A stretch of 22,260 nucleotides of DNA from Wohlfahrtiimonas sp. (GTDB lineage: Bacteria > Pseudomonadota > Gammaproteobacteria > Cardiobacteriales > Wohlfahrtiimonadaceae): positions 1 through 22,260 of the forward strand of contig JASLHB010000081.1 of NCBI GenBank assembly GCA_030149965.1. Direction: 5' to 3'. Below the pieces are notes generated by a model that saw nothing but the letters and a program-made list of their open reading frames with translations, was not told where the DNA came from and did no database searches. How positions within the stretch are numbered: position 1 is the stretch's first letter; the number at the start of each line of letters is the position of its first letter. This document shows positions 1 to 8,031 of this stretch, piece by piece. The translations under genes and the position numbers were made by a program.

Positions 1-170
1 AGTTCTTCTGCGATCTCGATTGAAGTGCACTCTTTTTTTTGATGAATAGCATATAAGGCTTGCCATAATGAGAAATTTAGCTGATAAGGTTCTAGTAGCA
101 TATTGATTTCGTCGCTGAATAATCGAGCGCAACGAATCAAAGCCATGCGAAAATTTGGCAATTGTGACAT
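1..170 (-). CDS. MarR-family transcriptional regulator, N-terminal fragment (cut by window edge)
   Basis: The reverse strand reads open from an ATG at 170 to the window edge, giving about 57 residues; the rest of the gene lies outside. The segment LLEPYQLNFSLWQALYAI, followed by a charged stretch and SIEIAEEL, matches the start of MarR-type winged-helix regulators: helix 1, then the 'L.pyglt..qw.vL..i' segment, then the first helix of the DNA-binding domain. MarR proteins are dimeric repressors or activators that usually bind palindromes in the intergenic region next to their own gene. Here the upstream region (171-253) holds a good promoter and a palindrome, and the neighbour is divergent. 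The effector and the dimerisation half cannot be seen. Family assignment is fairly secure; specific function is unknown. Confidence 0.72.
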   Translation of the reverse strand, partial: MSQLPNFRMALIRCARLFSDEINMLLEPYQLNFSLWQALYAIHQKKECTSIEIAEE

Positions 171-180
171 AATGGTTAAC

Positions 181-234
181 TTGGGTAACTATATTGAGGA
201 AGTCAGTATATACCCAAATTTATTCTTTTGACAA
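181..234 (-). promoter_or_regulatory. Promoter of the MarR-type gene with an overlapping palindromic operator candidate
   Basis: On the minus strand a -35 TTGTCA (plus 229-234), an 18-bp spacer and a -10 TATACT (plus 205-210) lie at a suitable distance from the ATG at 170. The -10 sits in an imperfect palindrome, TATATTGA (190-197) and TCAGTATA (203-210), with 7 of 8 bases paired around GGAAG. This is flanked by a perfect outer pair, TTGGGTA (181-187) and TACCCAA (211-217). The position fits autorepression by the regulator and possibly control of the divergent gene. Sites seen directly; function inferred. Confidence 0.5.
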
Positions 235-253
235 AATTTTTAGAGATCGATGA

Positions 254-919
254 ATGTGTTCAGAGCTACTCAAACATGCTAAAACATACGGACCATTGAT
301 GGGCGATTTTTATGATTGGCATAAAGGTCGCTCGAAATATGCTGTTTGGGTGCTTGAGTTGAATGATGAGCAATTTCTACAGCGTTATCGAGAAGCTCAA
401 CAACATTTATCGCCATATTTGATCTCAGCTTATGAGCGCAAACCGCACATTACATTAGCGCCTTGTGGTTTTTTAGTATCTGACAAACAGCATTATGATG
501 ATTATTGTTTGGCTGCCATTGAGCAAGATATCGAGCAGATTTTGTCGTTGGAATTGAATGCAATAGAAGTTGCCATTCGCAATATTTTGATCAGTTATGC
601 AATTGCGCCAGGCTTTGAAGTATTAGATATTCAGGGCGATTTAAAGTGCTTGAATGATAGATTGGCTAAGCATGATCACTTTGAAGAAAATTATGATTAT
701 TTTCCCCATGTAACTGTGGGTTTATACAATGGTGAATGGCCAACGGCTGAAATTTTAGAAGCGCTACAGCATTTTGAAATTGAAAAAAATATTATCTTGA
801 AGTTCAATGTAATAAAGCTCGTTTCTTATGTGCCAACTGTTTCAGGCGGGCAATTGAAAGACGAGCTTATGATTAATTTATCGGATCAATCTGTGATTAG
901 ATGTCGAGAGTCTCTTTGA
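254..919 (+). CDS. 2H phosphoesterase (2'-5' RNA ligase-like) family protein
   Basis: The 221-residue protein carries the two HxT signature motifs of the 2H phosphoesterase superfamily: PHITL with His65/Thr67 and PHVTV with His152/Thr154. These are spaced as expected for the two lobes of the fold. Members include LigT/ThpR-type RNA cyclic phosphodiesterases and 2',5'-phosphodiesterases that act on cyclic phosphates or RNA ends; the substrate here cannot be read from sequence. The start at 254 has only a weak AGAG ribosome site. An in-frame ATG at 299 (MGDFYDWH) is a plausible alternative, and a TTGACA at 228-233 would suit that later start. The 3' end overlaps the convergent glutaredoxin-like gene by 23 nt. 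It is divergent from the MarR-type gene, which may regulate it. Confidence 0.75.
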   Translation: MCSELLKHAKTYGPLMGDFYDWHKGRSKYAVWVLELNDEQFLQRYREAQQHLSPYLISAYERKPHITLAPCGFLVSDKQHYDDYCLAAIEQDIEQILSLELNAIEVAIRNILISYAIAPGFEVLDIQGDLKCLNDRLAKHDHFEENYDYFPHVTVGLYNGEWPTAEILEALQHFEIEKNIILKFNVIKLVSYVPTVSGGQLKDELMINLSDQSVIRCRESL

Positions 920-1148
920 TTTTTGGTAACACCGTTTGCCAATCAATTGGGCTTTTGATCATCTCTTCTTGTAGCTTAATCACTGGAATAAACCAACCCA
1001 ATTGTTCTACAAGATTATTATCGTGTGCAATGTCGATAAACTCATAAGAAATGTGGTTTTCTTTGAGAATATCCATAGCTTCTTCACATAAGTGACAATC
1101 GCTGGTGCCATACAGCAAAATTGGTGAAGTGGTTGTATTGTCTAGCAT
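897..1148 (-). CDS. Glutaredoxin-like protein (DUF836 type)
   Basis: This is an 83-residue thioredoxin-fold protein. The strand ILLYGTSDCHLCEEA carries a CxxC redox pair at Cys18 and Cys21. It is followed by a helix, the strand YEFIDIA and the cis-proline region (FIPVI), the usual order in short glutaredoxin-like proteins. Such proteins are cytosolic thiol-disulfide oxidoreductases, often without a defined partner. It lies 92 nt downstream of mutS on the same strand, but a hairpin lies between them, so shared transcription is uncertain. Its last 23 nt overlap the end of the 2H-phosphoesterase gene on the other strand. Family assignment is good; physiological role unknown. Confidence 0.8.
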   Translation of the reverse strand: MLDNTTTSPILLYGTSDCHLCEEAMDILKENHISYEFIDIAHDNNLVEQLGWFIPVIKLQEEMIKSPIDWQTVLPKIKETLDI

Positions 1149-1176
1149 TTTTTTATGACCTCACATTTAAAACTTT

Positions 1177-1204
1177 GCCTTGATCGCCTATGATCAAGGC
1201 TTTT
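1177..1204. terminator. Hairpin between mutS and the glutaredoxin-like gene
   Basis: GCCTTGATC (1177-1185) and GATCAAGGC (1192-1200) form a perfect 9-bp stem with a 6-nt loop. TTTT follows on the plus strand and AAAGTTTT on the minus strand. The T-run is short in both directions, so it may be a weak terminator or an mRNA-stabilising hairpin after mutS. The stem is certain; the role is inferred. Confidence 0.45.
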
Positions 1205-1240
1205 AGCGCTTTAGTACAATATCATAAAAAAACAGGAGCG

Positions 1241-3811
1241 CTACAGCTTATCTTTCAATTCATACAGCAAGCTCAACGCTTCTCTTGGTGATAAATCATC
1301 AATATTGATTTTCTCCAATTGTTCAACCACAGGATGAATGCTTTCTTCAAAGAGCGCCAATTGTGTTTGCACTTGAGGTTTTGCTTGATGATGTTGCACT
1401 GCAACTGCGGCAAAGGAGTTTTCTAATTCGCCTAATTTATCTTTCGCCATTTCAATGACTTTCGCGGGAATGCCTGCAAGCGCAGCAACTTGTAAGCCAT
1501 AACTTTTAGAAGCAGCACCTTTTTTCACAGCGTGCATAAAGATGATTTGATCTTTGTGTTCCACTGCATCTAAGTGCAAATTAATGATTTCAGGATATAA
1601 GCTTTCTAATTCCGTCATTTCAAAATAGTGCGTTGCAAAAATAGTTAATGCTTTGAGCTTTGTAGTCAAGTAAACAGCTGCGCTCCAAGCAAGCGATAAA
1701 CCATCGAGCGTTGATGTTCCGCGCCCAACTTCATCCATTAAGACTAAACTTTTCTCAGTTGCATAATGGAGAATAGTTGCTGTTTCTAACATTTCCACCA
1801 TGAATGTGGATTGTCCAGAAGATAAATCATCTTGTGCCCCAATTCGAGTGAATATTCGATCAACAGGACCTAAAATAGCCGATTCAGCCGGTACAAATGA
1901 ACCAATATAAGCCAATAATGTGATTAAGGCAGTTTGGCGCATATAAGTAGATTTACCGCCCATATTTGGGCCAGTGACGATCTGCATGCGCTTTTGTGGT
2001 ATTAAAGATGTACTGTTTGCAATGAATGGATGAGAGATCGTAGATTCCACAATCGGATGGCGACCATTTTTAATATCAATGCCAATTTCAGGGCTGAATT
2101 GTGGTCGATGCCAATTGAGTGAATTTTTCAATACGCAGAAGTTCACAAAGATATCAACGTGGGCAATTGCATCACTTAATAAGCGCAGTGCAGTGACAGA
2201 TGGCATTAATTTATCGAGTAACTGATCCCACAATTGTTTTTCTAACGCTAATGCATTTTCTTTTGCATGAAGGATTTTGTTTTCAAACTGCTTTAATTCT
2301 GGCGTGATATAGCGCTCAACGCCTTTTAATGTTTGGCGGCGCACATATTCTGTGGGCATTTGATCTGCAAATTGCGTTGGCACTTCGATGTAATAACCAT
2401 GCACGCGGTTATAGCCAACTTTCATTTGATTAATGCCAGTGATTTTCTTTTGATCTTCTTCTAATTGAAGCAAGAAGTTTTTGCCTTCATGGTTCAATGC
2501 TAAAAGCTCATCGAGTTCTGCATTGTAGCCTTTACGAATCACGCCGCCATCACGAATTAAAACAGGCGGTTCTTCTACAATTGCTTTCTCTAATAATGTC
2601 ACTAATTCAGGATGTGCAATTAAATCTTCTAGCCAGATTGGCGCGATTGCTTGAATGTGTTCTGATCCTTGAATGATCGCACTTAATTCAGGTATTTGCT
2701 TTAAGCTTTCTTTCAATTGGATTAAATCACGCGGGCGCGCTGATTTTAGAGAAATTCTAGTGGTTAAACGTTCAATGTCTGAAATTTGCTTTAACAATAT
2801 CTTCAAAGCAGGCACAGAATGCTCAATACTTTCTGTTAAATTTAAACGCTCATTGAGAATGCGCTGATCACGCAATGGGCGATTGAGCCAGCGTGATAAT
2901 AATCGTGAGCCCATTGGCGTTTGGCAATGATCAATTAAACTTCTTAAAGTATGATCTGTGCCGCCGCTCAATGTGCGCTCGATTTCTAAGTTCTTTCGCG
3001 TGGTTGTATCTAGAATCAATGCATCTTCAATGTGTTCGATATAAAGGGTTGTGATATGTGCTAGATCGCTTTTCTGTGTTTCTTTTGCATAAGTTAATAA
3101 TGCACCAGCTGCAATGATTGGCAATGAATCATGCGTTAAACCAACACCTTGAAGAGAATTGAGCTTGAAATGCGATAATAATTTTTCCGCATTGCGCTCA
3201 AGATCAAAATGCCAAGCAGGATATGTTTGTGTGATGGTTAATTTCTGAATCGCTTCTGGTAAGGTTAAATCTTCAGGCACAATCAGTTCTGAAGGTTGAA
3301 TGCGAATGAGTTCAGACAATGCTTCTGATTCAGATAAAGGATCAGTCAGCATGAATCGTGCGCTTGATAAATCTAACCATGATAAAAGCCATTTGCCATC
3401 ATGAAAGGCAAGGGCGGCAACTTGGTTATCTTTTTTGGTATCTAAGAGATATTCATCCGTTAATGTGCCAGGCGTAATTACACGCACAACTTCACGATTG
3501 ACAGGACCTTTGACTGGAACTTCGCCAACTTGCTCACAAATGGCGATGGATTCACCTAAGCGAACAAGTTTAGCTAAATAACTTTCCGCAGCATGATAGG
3601 GAATGCCAGCCATTGGAATCGGCTCACCAGCAGATTGTCCACGAGCAGTTAAGGTAATGTCTAAAAGCTTAGAAGCGCGCTTAGCATCTTCGAAAAAAAG
3701 CTCATAGAAATCTCCCATTCTGTAGAACAAAAGCATGTTTTGATAAGAGGATTTAATGCCAAGATATTGTTGCATCATCGGTGTGTGGGCTGTTGGTACT
3801 GCTGTGCTCAT
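1241..3811 (-). CDS. mutS: DNA mismatch repair protein MutS
   Basis: The 856-residue protein matches the length of E. coli MutS. It recognises base mismatches and small loops, then recruits MutL using ATP. The N-terminal mismatch-binding domain has the Phe-x-Glu motif (F35-Y-E37 within GDFYELFFEDA), where Phe stacks on the mispair. Connector, core and clamp domains follow. The C-terminal ABC ATPase has the Walker A motif GPNMGGKST (614-622), the Walker B segment LVLMDEVGRGTST, and TIFATHYFEMTEL containing the His switch. The tail LSPREALSLLYELKDKL matches the C-terminal dimer/tetramer helix region, so the gene appears full length. The start at 3811 has GGAGAT upstream. It is divergent from the TerC/CBS gene. 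Confidence 0.98.
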   Translation of the reverse strand: MSTAVPTAHTPMMQQYLGIKSSYQNMLLFYRMGDFYELFFEDAKRASKLLDITLTARGQSAGEPIPMAGIPYHAAESYLAKLVRLGESIAICEQVGEVPVKGPVNREVVRVITPGTLTDEYLLDTKKDNQVAALAFHDGKWLLSWLDLSSARFMLTDPLSESEALSELIRIQPSELIVPEDLTLPEAIQKLTITQTYPAWHFDLERNAEKLLSHFKLNSLQGVGLTHDSLPIIAAGALLTYAKETQKSDLAHITTLYIEHIEDALILDTTTRKNLEIERTLSGGTDHTLRSLIDHCQTPMGSRLLSRWLNRPLRDQRILNERLNLTESIEHSVPALKILLKQISDIERLTTRISLKSARPRDLIQLKESLKQIPELSAIIQGSEHIQAIAPIWLEDLIAHPELVTLLEKAIVEEPPVLIRDGGVIRKGYNAELDELLALNHEGKNFLLQLEEDQKKITGINQMKVGYNRVHGYYIEVPTQFADQMPTEYVRRQTLKGVERYITPELKQFENKILHAKENALALEKQLWDQLLDKLMPSVTALRLLSDAIAHVDIFVNFCVLKNSLNWHRPQFSPEIGIDIKNGRHPIVESTISHPFIANSTSLIPQKRMQIVTGPNMGGKSTYMRQTALITLLAYIGSFVPAESAILGPVDRIFTRIGAQDDLSSGQSTFMVEMLETATILHYATEKSLVLMDEVGRGTSTLDGLSLAWSAAVYLTTKLKALTIFATHYFEMTELESLYPEIINLHLDAVEHKDQIIFMHAVKKGAASKSYGLQVAALAGIPAKVIEMAKDKLGELENSFAAVAVQHHQAKPQVQTQLALFEESIHPVVEQLEKINIDDLSPREALSLLYELKDKL

Positions 3812-3892
3812 ACGAACTTGATATCTCCAAATTACGAACTAGAAATGTGAATTATTGTAAAAATGATTGCATCAAAAAAGAAAGTGTTGCAC

Positions 3893-3898
3893 ATTATA
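3893..3898 (-). promoter_or_regulatory. Possible -10 box for mutS
   Basis: The minus strand reads TATAAT about 85 nt upstream of the mutS ATG, inside the 116-nt gap to the divergent TerC/CBS gene. No recognisable -35 lies at 16-18 bp, so this is only a candidate. It lies about 20 nt from the ribosome site of the divergent gene, so the two promoters probably interleave. Confidence 0.3.
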
Positions 3899-3927
3899 CG
3901 CTTCATTTGTCATTTTTGAGGAAATAT

Positions 3928-5493
3928 ATGGAAGTTCTGCTGGACCCGTCGATATGGGTTTCGCTTATAATCTTAATCGTTTTAGAAATCGTTTTAGGTA
4001 TTGATAATTTAATTTTCATCGCGATTCTCTCTAATAAACTTCCACCTCGTCAACGAAACCACGCAAGAATAACAGGATTAAGCTTAGCCTTGATTATGCG
4101 CATAGGCTTGCTATCTGTTATGACGTGGATGATTACACTGACAAATCCTGTATTTACTGATCCATTATTCTTGCATGATTTTTCTGTGCGTGATCTGATC
4201 CTAATTTTTGGCGGTTTCTTCTTATTGCAAAAGGCAACCAAAGAGTTGCATGAACGCATTGAAGGCGGCGTTATTGTTGAGGGTAAATCAAAAGGTTATG
4301 CTAAATTCTGGCCGATTGTTTTACAGATCATAGTTTTGGATGCTGTGTTCTCATTTGATGCTGTGATTACTGCAACAAGTATTGCAAAACATTTATGGGT
4401 AATGATCACTGCTGTCAGTATTTCTATGGGTTTGATGCTTTTTGCTGCGCGCCCATTGACTGAATTCGTAAATCGCCATCCTACAATTGTTGTTCTGTGT
4501 TTAAGCTTCCTATTGATGATTGGTTTAAGCTTGATCATGGAAGGTTTTGGCGTAGAAGTGCCAAAAGGTTATATCTATGCAGCGATTGGTTTCTCTGTAT
4601 TTATTGAATTGATTAATCAGTTAATCAATCGAAACCTTTTAAAGCAAGAGAGCAAATATTCTCGTCGTGAACGTGCTGCTAACTTAGTTTTAAAAATGCT
4701 AGGTACAAATGATAAATCTGAAGAGCATGAAGAAGAGGAAACGGAAGATAATCCAATTGATGCTGAATTAGAAGAGCTCTTTGGTAAAGATGAGCGAAAC
4801 ATGGTTAGCGGTGTTTTAACATTGGGCGATCGTGTGATTCGCTCTATTATGACGCCAAGAAATGATATCTCTTGGATCAATATTCATTCATCTAATGAAG
4901 AAATATTGGAGCAAGTTAAAGAAATTCCCCATAACTATTTTCCTGTATGTGATGGTAGTTTAGATGAAGTGATTGGCGTTGCGCGTGCAAAAGACATTAT
5001 TTCAGATTTGATGACAACAGGTGAATTGGATCGCGAGAAAACAATCAAACAAGCCATTTATTCTCATCGTTCTACAACTGTATTGAAAATGATGGATATT
5101 TTCCGTCATACGAATGCTCACATGGTGATTGTAACGGATGATTTCGGCTCGATTCATGGTGTGATTACTTTACTAGATATCATTGAAGCTATTGCGGGTG
5201 AATTCCCTGATGAAGATGAAAAAGCCTCCATCGAGGAAGTTGGTGAAAATGAGTGGATCGTTGCGGGTTCATGTGATCTTCATTTAGTTGAACAAACATT
5301 GGGTGTTCGTGGTTTAGTGGATGAAGAAGATGATTACAGCTCTCTTGGCGGTTTATTAGTGGATATCTTTGATAAAGTACCTTCTGTTGGTGATTCATTG
5401 GAGCTCAAAGGCTATCAGTTTACAGCGACAGAAGTGGATGATCGTCGAATATTAAGTGTGCATGTGACAAAACCGAAAATAGAAATGATGTAG
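3928..5493 (+). CDS. TerC-family integral membrane protein with CBS pair and CorC/HlyC domain (YoaE/YegH type)
   Basis: This 521-residue inner-membrane protein has three parts. Residues 1 to about 230 are a TerC-type domain with seven or so hydrophobic segments, including VLEIVLGIDNLIFIA and VLDAVFSFDAVITA, whose buried Asp residues are typical of the family. A CBS-domain pair (about 290-410) and a C-terminal CorC/HlyC-type domain (about 430-515) follow a highly acidic linker (EEHEEEETEDN). This is the architecture of E. coli YoaE and YegH, proposed to be involved in metal-ion transport or tolerance; no substrate is established here. I chose the ATG at 3928 because GAGGA lies 5 nt upstream and the family starts with this segment; the reading frame stays open upstream to 3781, overlapping mutS. 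hslO follows after 40 nt. Confidence 0.9.
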   Translation: MEVLLDPSIWVSLIILIVLEIVLGIDNLIFIAILSNKLPPRQRNHARITGLSLALIMRIGLLSVMTWMITLTNPVFTDPLFLHDFSVRDLILIFGGFFLLQKATKELHERIEGGVIVEGKSKGYAKFWPIVLQIIVLDAVFSFDAVITATSIAKHLWVMITAVSISMGLMLFAARPLTEFVNRHPTIVVLCLSFLLMIGLSLIMEGFGVEVPKGYIYAAIGFSVFIELINQLINRNLLKQESKYSRRERAANLVLKMLGTNDKSEEHEEEETEDNPIDAELEELFGKDERNMVSGVLTLGDRVIRSIMTPRNDISWINIHSSNEEILEQVKEIPHNYFPVCDGSLDEVIGVARAKDIISDLMTTGELDREKTIKQAIYSHRSTTVLKMMDIFRHTNAHMVIVTDDFGSIHGVITLLDIIEAIAGEFPDEDEKASIEEVGENEWIVAGSCDLHLVEQTLGVRGLVDEEDDYSSLGGLLVDIFDKVPSVGDSLELKGYQFTATEVDDRRILSVHVTKPKIEMM

Positions 5494-5533
5494 TATACTT
5501 GTCTTTTTACACGTGCTATTTCAGGGTGAGATC

Positions 5534-6382
5534 ATGCAAAATGATGCAAACAAATTACAACGTTTTTTATTTGATAACCTTCCAATTCGTGGCGAGCGCA
5601 TCAAGTTAACAACTGCATGGCAGGAAGTCTTAGAAAGACGTGAATATCCTGAAGTTGTTCAAAAATATTTAGGCGAATTGGTTGCAACAGCTGCATTGTT
5701 AAGTGCAACCATCAAAATTGAAGGCAAAATGACGCTTCAAATCGAAGCAACTGGCGCGTTAAATATGTTGGTTGTGCAAATCACGCATGATGGTGGATTC
5801 CGCGCGACTGCAACTTATCAAGATAATTTACCTGAAAATGCAACCTTCAAAGAATTAACAGAAGGCGGCCGCGTTGTGATCACAATTGAAAATGCCCATT
5901 CTATTGAAAGTAGCTATCAAGGCGTGATTCCATTGATCGATGATTCAATCAGTGAAGCAATTGAGCGTTATTTCGAAACATCTGAACAGTTGAAAACATC
6001 TTTATTCTTAAGAAATACAGAAACAACATTGGGCGGTTTATTGTTGCAACGTATTCCGGGCGAAATGGAAGATGAAGATGCTTATAATCGTGTTTGTCAT
6101 TTAGCAGGCACAGTCACTGCAGAAGAATTGAATGACTTAGATACACAAACTTTGTTGTATCGTTTGTATTCAGAAGATGATATTCGCTTGTTTGAAGAAG
6201 AATCATTGCACTTCCAATGCAAATGTTCACGTGATCGTTCAATTGGCATGTTAAAGCAATTATCTATGGATGAATTGAAAGAAATTGTTGCTGAAGAAAG
6301 CAAAGTTAGCGTGACATGCGAATTCTGTGGTAAATCTTATGATTTTGCAGAAAATGACCTGAATGAGATCGAGAATGCTTAA
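5534..6382 (+). CDS. hslO: Hsp33 redox-regulated chaperonin
   Basis: This 282-residue cytosolic holdase is activated by oxidative stress through disulfide formation and zinc release. The zinc switch is intact near the C-terminus: CKC, 30 residues, then CEFC, the same spacing as in E. coli Hsp33. The N-terminal part LQRFLFDNLPIRGERIKL and the segment LLLQRIPGEMEDED are family hallmarks. I start at the ATG at 5534, preceded by AGGGTGAG at good spacing; an in-frame GTG at 5513 lacks such support. The 3' end overlaps the ubiX start by 8 nt, indicating translational coupling. It probably belongs to a plus-strand unit beginning with the TerC/CBS gene. Confidence 0.96.
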   Translation: MQNDANKLQRFLFDNLPIRGERIKLTTAWQEVLERREYPEVVQKYLGELVATAALLSATIKIEGKMTLQIEATGALNMLVVQITHDGGFRATATYQDNLPENATFKELTEGGRVVITIENAHSIESSYQGVIPLIDDSISEAIERYFETSEQLKTSLFLRNTETTLGGLLLQRIPGEMEDEDAYNRVCHLAGTVTAEELNDLDTQTLLYRLYSEDDIRLFEEESLHFQCKCSRDRSIGMLKQLSMDELKEIVAEESKVSVTCEFCGKSYDFAENDLNEIENA

Positions 6383-7001
6383 GTTTAAAGAGAAAGAACG
6401 AATCTCTATTGCGATTACTGGCGCTTCAGGCGTCCAGTATAGCTTGCGTTTGATCGAAGTTTTATTGTCTTATGACTATCCTTTGAATATTGTTATTAGC
6501 AAAGCTGCATTGTTAGTATTTGCAATGGAAATGGATATTCAATTAGGCAATCAGGCCAACGTTCAAAAAGAGCGCTTATTATCGTTGGTGAAATGTAATG
6601 ATCCATCTTTAGTAGAAGTTTATGGCATTGAAGATTGGAGTGCACCAATGGCATCTGGCTCGAATGTTTCTAAGGCAATGGTGATTGTGCCAGCAACCAC
6701 AGGTACATTAAGTGCAGTGGCAACAGGACAATCCAATAACTTAATTGAACGCGCAGCAGATGTAATGATGAAAGAACGGAAGCCATTGGTGATCGTATTG
6801 CGTGAAACGCCTTTCAATGCCATTCATCTAAAAAATATGTTAACGTTGACGGAAGCTGGCGCAATTGTAATGCCTGCGAATCCTGGTTTTTATCATATGC
6901 CAAAAACTGTGGAAGATATCATTGATTTCATGGTTGCGAGAATTTTAGATCAATTGAATATAGAGCATGACCTCATGAATAAATGGGGCGATTCAAAATA
7001 A
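6375..7001 (+). CDS. ubiX: Flavin prenyltransferase UbiX
   Basis: UbiX joins dimethylallyl phosphate to FMN to make prenylated FMN, the cofactor of UbiD-type decarboxylases in ubiquinone synthesis. The flavodoxin-like N-terminus ISIAITGASGVQYSLRL holds the GASG flavin-binding motif. Downstream, GSNVSKAMVIVPATTGTLSAVATG and the RKPLVIVLRETPFNAIHLKNM segment are highly characteristic, as is the terminal PANPGFYHMP region. At about 208 residues it is slightly longer than E. coli UbiX. The ATG at 6375 gives an 8-nt overlap with hslO; an in-frame ATG at 6363 is the alternative, and neither has a strong ribosome site. No ubiD is present in this window. Confidence 0.95.
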   Translation: MLKFKEKERISIAITGASGVQYSLRLIEVLLSYDYPLNIVISKAALLVFAMEMDIQLGNQANVQKERLLSLVKCNDPSLVEVYGIEDWSAPMASGSNVSKAMVIVPATTGTLSAVATGQSNNLIERAADVMMKERKPLVIVLRETPFNAIHLKNMLTLTEAGAIVMPANPGFYHMPKTVEDIIDFMVARILDQLNIEHDLMNKWGDSK

Positions 7002-7021
7002 GTTAATTGTAAGGACAAACA

Positions 7022-7942
7022 GTGGAACAATCAAAATATCAAGCACTATTTTATGGTGAATTGAAAGCAGGACATTCACAAGAAATGGCGATGAGAGCAT
7101 TGGCTGGCGCTTATCAAAAAGAAGATAGCTTTTTTGAATCATGGTTTGCAAATGATAAAACAATTGTTAAAAAAGAAGCGACGCGAGAAGAAGCTGAATA
7201 TATTCGTGATTATTTGGGTGATTTAGGTTTGATTATTAAAATTGAGCCTTTAGATTCAGAGCAACCAACAATTGCGGATGTTGAAAAAGAGACTGAAAAG
7301 CTTTTAGAAGAAGCTTTTGAAAAAATTCAGCAAACATTGAAAGATGTTCAGTCGGATACGCAATCAGCTCAGAAAATTGTGATTAAAGTGCAGCCAGCGC
7401 CAATGGTCAAGCGTGTTCTAGCTTATATGTTGGATATTATTATCTGCATGATTGTTGCCAATTTATTATTGGAATTAATTTTAGCGCCATTAGGATTATT
7501 CAATACTACGCCGATCCATGAATTATCCATGGCTGTGAATAATGCAGTGACGCAAGATGATATTCGTAACATTGTCGAAAGTTATATGGGCAATGATGAG
7601 TTTGCCAATTTGATTATGCAAATGATGTTTTTTGTATTCGCTGTGCAAGTTCTATATTTTGGATTGATGGACAGTAAATATAATGCAACATTAGGCAAAA
7701 AGTTATTTCGCATTAAAGTTTATTCATTGGTTTCGCCGCAAATACTTGTAAGACAAGCTGCGCTTCGCCAAGTGTTTATCATTGTAGCTTTTTTTGTATT
7801 GGCAACATTATTGGGCGGAATGGGTTTATTGATTCTGATAGGTATTTTTATCATGGGTGCTTATGATAAGCGAGGATTAAAACAGACATTATTTGACCGA
7901 TTAACAGCGACAGTTGTGGGTATTGATCAGTCAAAACAATAA
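7022..7942 (+). CDS. RDD-family membrane protein with a soluble N-terminal domain
   Basis: This 306-residue protein begins with GTG, supported by AAGGA 7 nt upstream. Residues 1 to about 75 (YQALFYGELKAGH ... LGLIIKIEPL) resemble a small soluble domain, seen in some gammaproteobacterial membrane proteins, with the outline 'Y.v.f.G.l..G......' and a conserved central hydrophobic-lysine turn. A charged, probably coiled region (about 80-120) follows. The C-terminal RDD domain (about 125-300) has hydrophobic helices, the KRVLAYMLDIIICMI start and the conserved NATLGKKLFRIKV segment. RDD proteins are inner-membrane proteins of mostly unknown function; some affect ion or osmotic tolerance. It lies 20 nt after ubiX in the same unit. 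The domain assignment is good for RDD and tentative for the N-terminus. Confidence 0.78.
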   Translation: MEQSKYQALFYGELKAGHSQEMAMRALAGAYQKEDSFFESWFANDKTIVKKEATREEAEYIRDYLGDLGLIIKIEPLDSEQPTIADVEKETEKLLEEAFEKIQQTLKDVQSDTQSAQKIVIKVQPAPMVKRVLAYMLDIIICMIVANLLLELILAPLGLFNTTPIHELSMAVNNAVTQDDIRNIVESYMGNDEFANLIMQMMFFVFAVQVLYFGLMDSKYNATLGKKLFRIKVYSLVSPQILVRQAALRQVFIIVAFFVLATLLGGMGLLILIGIFIMGAYDKRGLKQTLFDRLTATVVGIDQSKQ

Positions 7943-8031
7943 GATTAAATAGTTGAAATGTTATTTTTTTAGTATGATAGAGCTTTGATGATCATCTTTA
8001 TCAGATATAAAAACGCGAATAAGGAAATAGT
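7943..8031 (+). promoter_or_regulatory. Gap upstream of zipA, weak promoter candidate
   Basis: The 89-nt gap contains TATGAT (7973-7978), with TTGAAA 14 nt further upstream (7953-7958). That spacing is short for a sigma-70 promoter. A perfect 10-bp palindrome GATGATCATC (7987-7996) lies just downstream of the candidate -10. No terminator follows the RDD gene, so zipA may also be read from upstream. Confidence 0.25.

Noticed and set aside
3781..3927. 49-codon N-terminal extension of the TerC/CBS protein
   Set aside because: It overlaps the mutS start, has no ribosome site, and is not membrane-like; the ATG at 3928 with GAGGA begins exactly where the family does.
7987..7996. GATGATCATC palindrome before zipA
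   Set aside because: Ten bases of perfect symmetry are expected occasionally in AT-rich gaps, and there is no second copy or clear promoter to tie it to.
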